NCBI RefSeq assembly: GCF_900105805.1
Contig: NZ_LT629788.1
Span: forward strand, 558,001 to 622,000
Length of the DNA stretch: 64,000 bases
Direction of reading: 5' to 3'
From: Pseudomonas moraviensis
GTDB taxonomy: Bacteria > Pseudomonadota > Gammaproteobacteria > Pseudomonadales > Pseudomonadaceae
In this document: piece after piece, positions 60,541 to 64,000 of the stretch
Layout of the letters: each line of letters starts with the position of its first letter
Numbering within the stretch: position 1 is the stretch's first letter
The notes under the pieces: generated by a model
The model's database searches: none
Told to the model about the DNA's origin: nothing
What the model saw: the letters and a program-made list of their open reading frames with translations, nothing else
Position numbers and translations under genes: made by a program

Positions 60541-60996
60541 TCAGTTGAGGCTGTCTTGCAGATGACCGCGCAGCGCTTGCAGCTCGGCCTGTAACTTCTG
60601 CAGGCGTTCAAGGGTGAAGCCGCTGGCGCCAAGAATGCACTGCGGCACAGTCTGCGCCTTGTCGCGCAATGCCCGGCCCGCTGCGGTCAGCTCGACAATT
60701 ACCACGCGTTCATCTTCACGACTGCGGGTGCGGCTGAGCAGGCCTTCGGCTTCCAGTCGTTTGAGCAACGGCGTCAGCGAACCCGGATCGGTCAGCAGGC
60801 GCGCGCTGATTTCTCCGACAGTCAAACCGTCCTTCTCCCACAACACCATCATCGCCAGATACTGCGGATAGGTCAGGCCCAGCGCCTGCAATAGCGGCTT
60901 GTAGACCTTGGTCATCATCAGCGAGGTCGAGTGCAGGGCGAAGCACGCCTGATTGTCGAGCAGCAGGTCGTCGCAATTGTCGCGTTCGGAAGTCAT
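60541..60996 (-). CDS. ohrR: MarR-family peroxide-sensing regulator OhrR
   Basis: A 151-residue MarR protein. The sensing cysteine is Cys18 in DNQACFALHS, the usual OhrR position. The winged helix shows LTVGEISARLLTDPGSLTPLLKRL and RSREDERVVIVELT. Organic peroxides oxidise the Cys and release the repressor from DNA. The ATG at 60996 is chosen. Two more Cys (at 8 and near 130) are present. Confidence 0.94.
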   Translation of the reverse strand: MTSERDNCDDLLLDNQACFALHSTSLMMTKVYKPLLQALGLTYPQYLAMMVLWEKDGLTVGEISARLLTDPGSLTPLLKRLEAEGLLSRTRSREDERVVIVELTAAGRALRDKAQTVPQCILGASGFTLERLQKLQAELQALRGHLQDSLN

Positions 60997-61070
60997 GTCT
61001 AAGCCTTGATCGTTGATCGTTTTGAATCTAGCGCTCCAACCTTTAATGCGCCAGACAAATATGCCCGGCG

Positions 61071-62027
61071 TCAGTGCCCGGCGAATTGCCGTTGCAGCGC
61101 CAGATCCCACGGCGGCACCGGACTGAAGCGGGTTTTGAGGTATTCCAGCAGCAGGCGACTGCGTGAATGGATCTGCTGTTCCATGCGCAGCGCGTAAATG
61201 CCGGTGGACTCCGGTGGCGGCAGGCCGTTTTCGCAGAACAGCGGCACCAGCTCGCCGCGCAGCAGGTATTCACTGGCCAGCCAGGTCGGCAGGTGTGCGA
61301 CGCCCAGACCCGCCGTCGCGCCACATGCCAGGGCTTCGGCATTGTTGGCGCTCAGGCGCACGCGCGACGGACGGTGCAGTTGCAGCTGCCCATCCACTTC
61401 GAATTTCCAGGCAAAGGGCGGGGCGAGGCCTTCCCAGTCGAGGCCGTCGTGTTCGCTCAACTGCGCGGGATGATTGGGCATGCCACGACGCTTGAGGTAG
61501 TCAGGACTCGCGCAGGCCACGCGGACCATGCTGGCCAAGGGCGTGGCGACCAGACGCGAGTCGGCCAACTGCCCGGTACGCAGCACCAGATCGACCTTGC
61601 CCAGACTGCTGCCGGCCATGTCGATGAAGCTGTCGATCAGATGCATCTGCACATCGAGTCCCGGGTACAGCAGGAGAAAGTCGGCAATCACCGGCGCCAG
61701 ATGCCGCCGTCCGAATGCCGCTGGCGCATCGATGCGGATCAAGCCTTCCGGCGCGCTGCTCAACGAAACGGCCTCGGCGCGGGCCAGCTGCAATTCGGCG
61801 ATGATCCGCCGCGCCCGTTCGGCAAAGGCCAGTCCGGCCGAAGTCGGCAGCACGGCATGGGTGCTGCGCACAAACAGCTGGCTGCCGACGGCACTTTCCA
61901 GGCTGTCGATCCGCCGGGCTACAGCGGAAGGCGTCAGCGGATGACGGCGCGACGCGGCAGAAAAGCTGCCACTCTCCAGCACGTCGAGAAACAGACCAAG
62001 CTGCTCTGTCAATTGGTTGGGATTCAT
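61071..62027 (-). CDS. LysR-family transcriptional regulator
   Basis: A 318-residue LysR regulator. The helix-turn-helix is in GSFSAASRRHPLTPSAVARRIDSLE. The effector domain has GLIRIDAPAAFGRRHLAPVI and ends LALQRQFAGH. It is divergent from the TauE-like permease gene (110 bp), which it may control. The ligand is unknown. Confidence 0.9.
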   Translation of the reverse strand: MNPNQLTEQLGLFLDVLESGSFSAASRRHPLTPSAVARRIDSLESAVGSQLFVRSTHAVLPTSAGLAFAERARRIIAELQLARAEAVSLSSAPEGLIRIDAPAAFGRRHLAPVIADFLLLYPGLDVQMHLIDSFIDMAGSSLGKVDLVLRTGQLADSRLVATPLASMVRVACASPDYLKRRGMPNHPAQLSEHDGLDWEGLAPPFAWKFEVDGQLQLHRPSRVRLSANNAEALACGATAGLGVAHLPTWLASEYLLRGELVPLFCENGLPPPESTGIYALRMEQQIHSRSRLLLEYLKTRFSPVPPWDLALQRQFAGH

Positions 62028-62136
62028 GTGAAACCACGCTTGTGCAAAATCGGCACAGCCATTGTGCGTTGCTGTGCGTTTCCCCGCTAGGCGCGAGTGC
62101 GTAGCATTGGCCGCCTGTCGTTAGAGGATTACGTTT

Positions 62137-62886
62137 GTGATGGATTTTCTGTTGTACCTGCTGTTCGGCGCTGCCCTTGGCACATTGGGCGGGATCTTTG
62201 GCATTGGCGGCGGTTTGATCGCGATTCCGTTGCTCGGCGTGTGGTTCGGCCTTGATCAGCAGATCGCCCAAGGCACGGCGCTGGTGATGGTGGTGCCCAA
62301 CGTCATGCTGGCGCTGTGGCGTTATCACCAGCGCAACCGCATCGAGTTGCGCCATGCGCTGCCGCTGGCGGTGATGGGTTTCTGCTTCGCCTGGCTCGGC
62401 TCGATCTGGGCAGTGGGCATTGATGCGCAAACCATGCGCATCGGCTTTGTCGCGTTTCTGGTGGCGCTGTCGGCCTACAACCTGTTGAAGATGTTCGGCC
62501 CGCGCCCGGCACCGACTGCCGAGATGCGCTATTCGTGGCCTTGGCTGGGCGTGCTTGGCGCCGCATCGGGAACCATGGGCGGCTTGTTCGGCGTGGGCGG
62601 CGCCGTGGTCGCCACGCCGGTGCTGACCAGCCTGTTCGGCACCACGCAGGTGGTCGCTCAGGGCTTGTCATTGGCGCTGGCCTTGCCGAGCACCGGTGTG
62701 ACGCTAGTGACTTACGCCGTGCACCACGAAGTCGACTGGATGATCGGTTTGCCGCTGGCAGTCGGTGGTCTGCTCAGCATCAGTTGGGGCGTGAAAGTTG
62801 CCCACGCCATGCCGGAGAAACTGCTGCGCGGGCTGTTCTGCGGCTTCCTGGTGCTGTGTGCGGTGATGCTCGCGTTTAAAGTTTGA
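62137..62886 (+). CDS. TauE/SafE-family anion permease
   Basis: A 249-residue membrane protein with seven or eight helices and two copies of the family motif: LGGIFGIGGGLIAIPLL near the N-terminus and MGGLFGVGGAVVATPVL in the second half. Members export sulfite or sulfonate-related anions. Start: the GTG at 62137 has AGAGGA at the best spacing (8 bp); an ATG follows at 62140. It overlaps the convergent LysR gene by 11 bp. Confidence 0.9.
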   Translation: MMDFLLYLLFGAALGTLGGIFGIGGGLIAIPLLGVWFGLDQQIAQGTALVMVVPNVMLALWRYHQRNRIELRHALPLAVMGFCFAWLGSIWAVGIDAQTMRIGFVAFLVALSAYNLLKMFGPRPAPTAEMRYSWPWLGVLGAASGTMGGLFGVGGAVVATPVLTSLFGTTQVVAQGLSLALALPSTGVTLVTYAVHHEVDWMIGLPLAVGGLLSISWGVKVAHAMPEKLLRGLFCGFLVLCAVMLAFKV

Positions 62887-63766
62887 AGCCTTCGACGATG
62901 TGCTCGGCCAGGCACTCGGTGATCGGCGACGGGTTGTTCAGGTTGCGGATCAGCATGATGCTCGCCTCGGGCAACAGCGGCAGGTCTTCGGCGGCGCCGA
63001 GGATGCGCATGTCCGGGGTGATCAGGCTTTCCAGCTGCGCGGTGATCGCCAGACCCGCGCTGACCACGGCCATCAGCGCCGACAGGCTGCTGCTGTTGTA
63101 GGCGATGCGGTAATCGCGGCCCATCGCGTCCAGCGCATTGCACGCCCACAAGCGGCAGAAACAATCACTGTTGAACATCGCCAGCGGCAACGGCGTCTGT
63201 TCGTGGGCGCTGAAGTTCTGCGCCTCGGCCCAGACAAAGCGCTCCTTGCGCAGCAACTGGCCAATCTCGTTACCGGGTTCACGGGTGACGATCGACAAAT
63301 CCAGATCAGTGCGTTGCAGCAACTGCTTGCTCGACTCGCAATGCACCTCGATCTGGATCAGCGGATAGAACTGCGCAAATCGCGACAGGATCCCCGGCAG
63401 AAAACGCATCACATAATCATCCGGTGTGCCGATGCGCACGGTGCCGACCATGTGCGGCTCGCGCAGGGTGTTGAACACCTCACTGTGCAGCTTGAGAATG
63501 CGCCGCGCGTAACCGAGCAGCACCTGGCCCTCAGCGGTCAAGCGCACCTGGCGACCATCGCGCTCGAACAGCTGGCGCTGCAACACGTCTTCTTCCAGGC
63601 GTTTCATCTGCATGCTCACCGCCGACTGGGTGCGATTGACCATCTCGCCAGCACGGGTGAAACCGCCCTGATCGGCAATCGCGACGAAGGTGCGCAGGAC
63701 ATCGGTATCGATACTGGGGTACGCGGACAATTGATGAATCTCCGTGATGCATGCCATCAGAAACAT
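62876..63766 (-). CDS. LysR-family transcriptional regulator
   Basis: A LysR regulator of 296 residues from the ATG at 63766 (293 from 63757). The helix-turn-helix is in GGFTRAGEMVNRTQSAVSMQMKRLEE. The effector domain has VRIGTPDDYVMRFLPGILSRF. No clear ribosome site precedes either ATG, so the start is uncertain. It converges on the permease gene with an 11-bp overlap and is divergent from the DUF1127 gene. Confidence 0.87.
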   Translation of the reverse strand: MFLMACITEIHQLSAYPSIDTDVLRTFVAIADQGGFTRAGEMVNRTQSAVSMQMKRLEEDVLQRQLFERDGRQVRLTAEGQVLLGYARRILKLHSEVFNTLREPHMVGTVRIGTPDDYVMRFLPGILSRFAQFYPLIQIEVHCESSKQLLQRTDLDLSIVTREPGNEIGQLLRKERFVWAEAQNFSAHEQTPLPLAMFNSDCFCRLWACNALDAMGRDYRIAYNSSSLSALMAVVSAGLAITAQLESLITPDMRILGAAEDLPLLPEASIMLIRNLNNPSPITECLAEHIVEGFKL

Positions 63767-63827
63767 TCGTTGGATTGATCTTAGCGCCGGCGCGAGACTT
63801 GAGCCATCCACAAAAGGGGGCAAGACG

Positions 63828-64000
63828 ATGAAAGGTCAAAGAGAGTATGTGAGTGAACAACAGCAGGCTGGCCACGGGCATATCGTGTCCGATCTGCTGC
63901 ACAAGTTCAGCCGTTGGTACGAGCTGCACCGTGAGCGGGAAATGCTCGCCGGGCTGAGCGACGAAGCGTTGAAGGACATCGGCATCAGCCGCGCCGATGT
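63828..64000 (+). CDS. DUF1127 (YjiS-like) small protein, cut by window edge
   Basis: The first 57 codons of a protein running off the right edge. After a polar start (MKGQREYVSEQQQAGHG), the residues RWYELHREREMLAGLSDE and LKDIGISRAD give the DUF1127 signature. AGGGGG precedes the ATG. Short DUF1127 proteins are linked to phosphate and RNA regulation in some alphaproteobacteria; in Pseudomonas the role is unclear. Confidence 0.88.
   Translation, partial: MKGQREYVSEQQQAGHGHIVSDLLHKFSRWYELHREREMLAGLSDEALKDIGISRAD

Overview
The window reads as chromosomal DNA of a fluorescent-group Pseudomonas. The evidence is the high GC with ATGA/TGATG-coupled operons, an 83-residue OprI-type lipoprotein, an EarP/EF-P pair whose EF-P carries Arg32, a wbpM gene followed by a ComEA-like helix-hairpin-helix gene, and many copies of the GTAGGAGTGAGCCTGCTCGCGA palindrome typical of P. 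fluorescens REP elements. I see no tRNA, rRNA, CRISPR array, prophage or transposase.

Layout. (1) 1-8.9 kb: an O-polysaccharide block of the ABC-transporter type. Leftward: Wzm, a short Wzt, a coiled-coil protein, an acetyltransferase, a GDP-perosamine synthase-like aminotransferase and a glycosyltransferase cut by the window edge. Rightward: gmd, rmd and two glycosyltransferases like WbpY/WbpZ of the P. aeruginosa common polysaccharide antigen. (2) 9.0-16.1 kb: a leftward, largely translationally coupled cassette that looks like a Gtr-type glycosylation module for a 3-acetamido-3,6-dideoxyhexose: FdtB-like aminotransferase, polyprenyl-phosphate glycosyltransferase, FdtD/WxcM-like acetyltransferase-ketoisomerase fusion, GtrA flippase and two large membrane proteins. 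(3) 16.5-21.1 kb: wbpV-wbpL-wbpM-like genes and the ComEA-like gene, the usual distal end of a Pseudomonas O-antigen locus. I see no Wzx, Wzy or rml genes here, so export probably runs through Wzm/Wzt from a WbpL-primed lipid carrier.

(4) 21.3-25.0 kb: a FabF paralogue, a TetR regulator, a DUF2897-like protein and an ethanolamine permease. (5) 25.3-33.5 kb: the complete kdpFABCDE potassium system, with palindromic repeats between kdpB and kdpC and between kdpC and kdpD. (6) 33.6-51.2 kb: housekeeping and envelope genes: patatin-like protein, lipoprotein, CHAD protein, thioesterase, chemoreceptor, TatD, MltF-like transglycosylase, DoxX, GreB, YbbAP/TesA, L,D-transpeptidase, OprI, GNAT and DAHP synthase. 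(7) 51.3-64.0 kb: PilZ and thioredoxin-like proteins with overlapping divergent starts, a ketopantoate reductase-like protein, 5'-nucleotidase, universal stress protein, CysB, a Gre-like factor, EarP and EF-P, an esterase, Ohr/OhrR with a repeated operator-like motif, two LysR regulators flanking a TauE-like permease, and a DUF1127 protein cut by the right edge.

The most unusual region is the composite O-polysaccharide locus (1-20.6 kb). It joins common-antigen-type genes, an N-acetyl-perosamine branch, a Gtr-like decoration cassette and the wbpV-wbpL-wbpM end in one place. Function calls rest on motifs and gene order read by eye; no database search was run.
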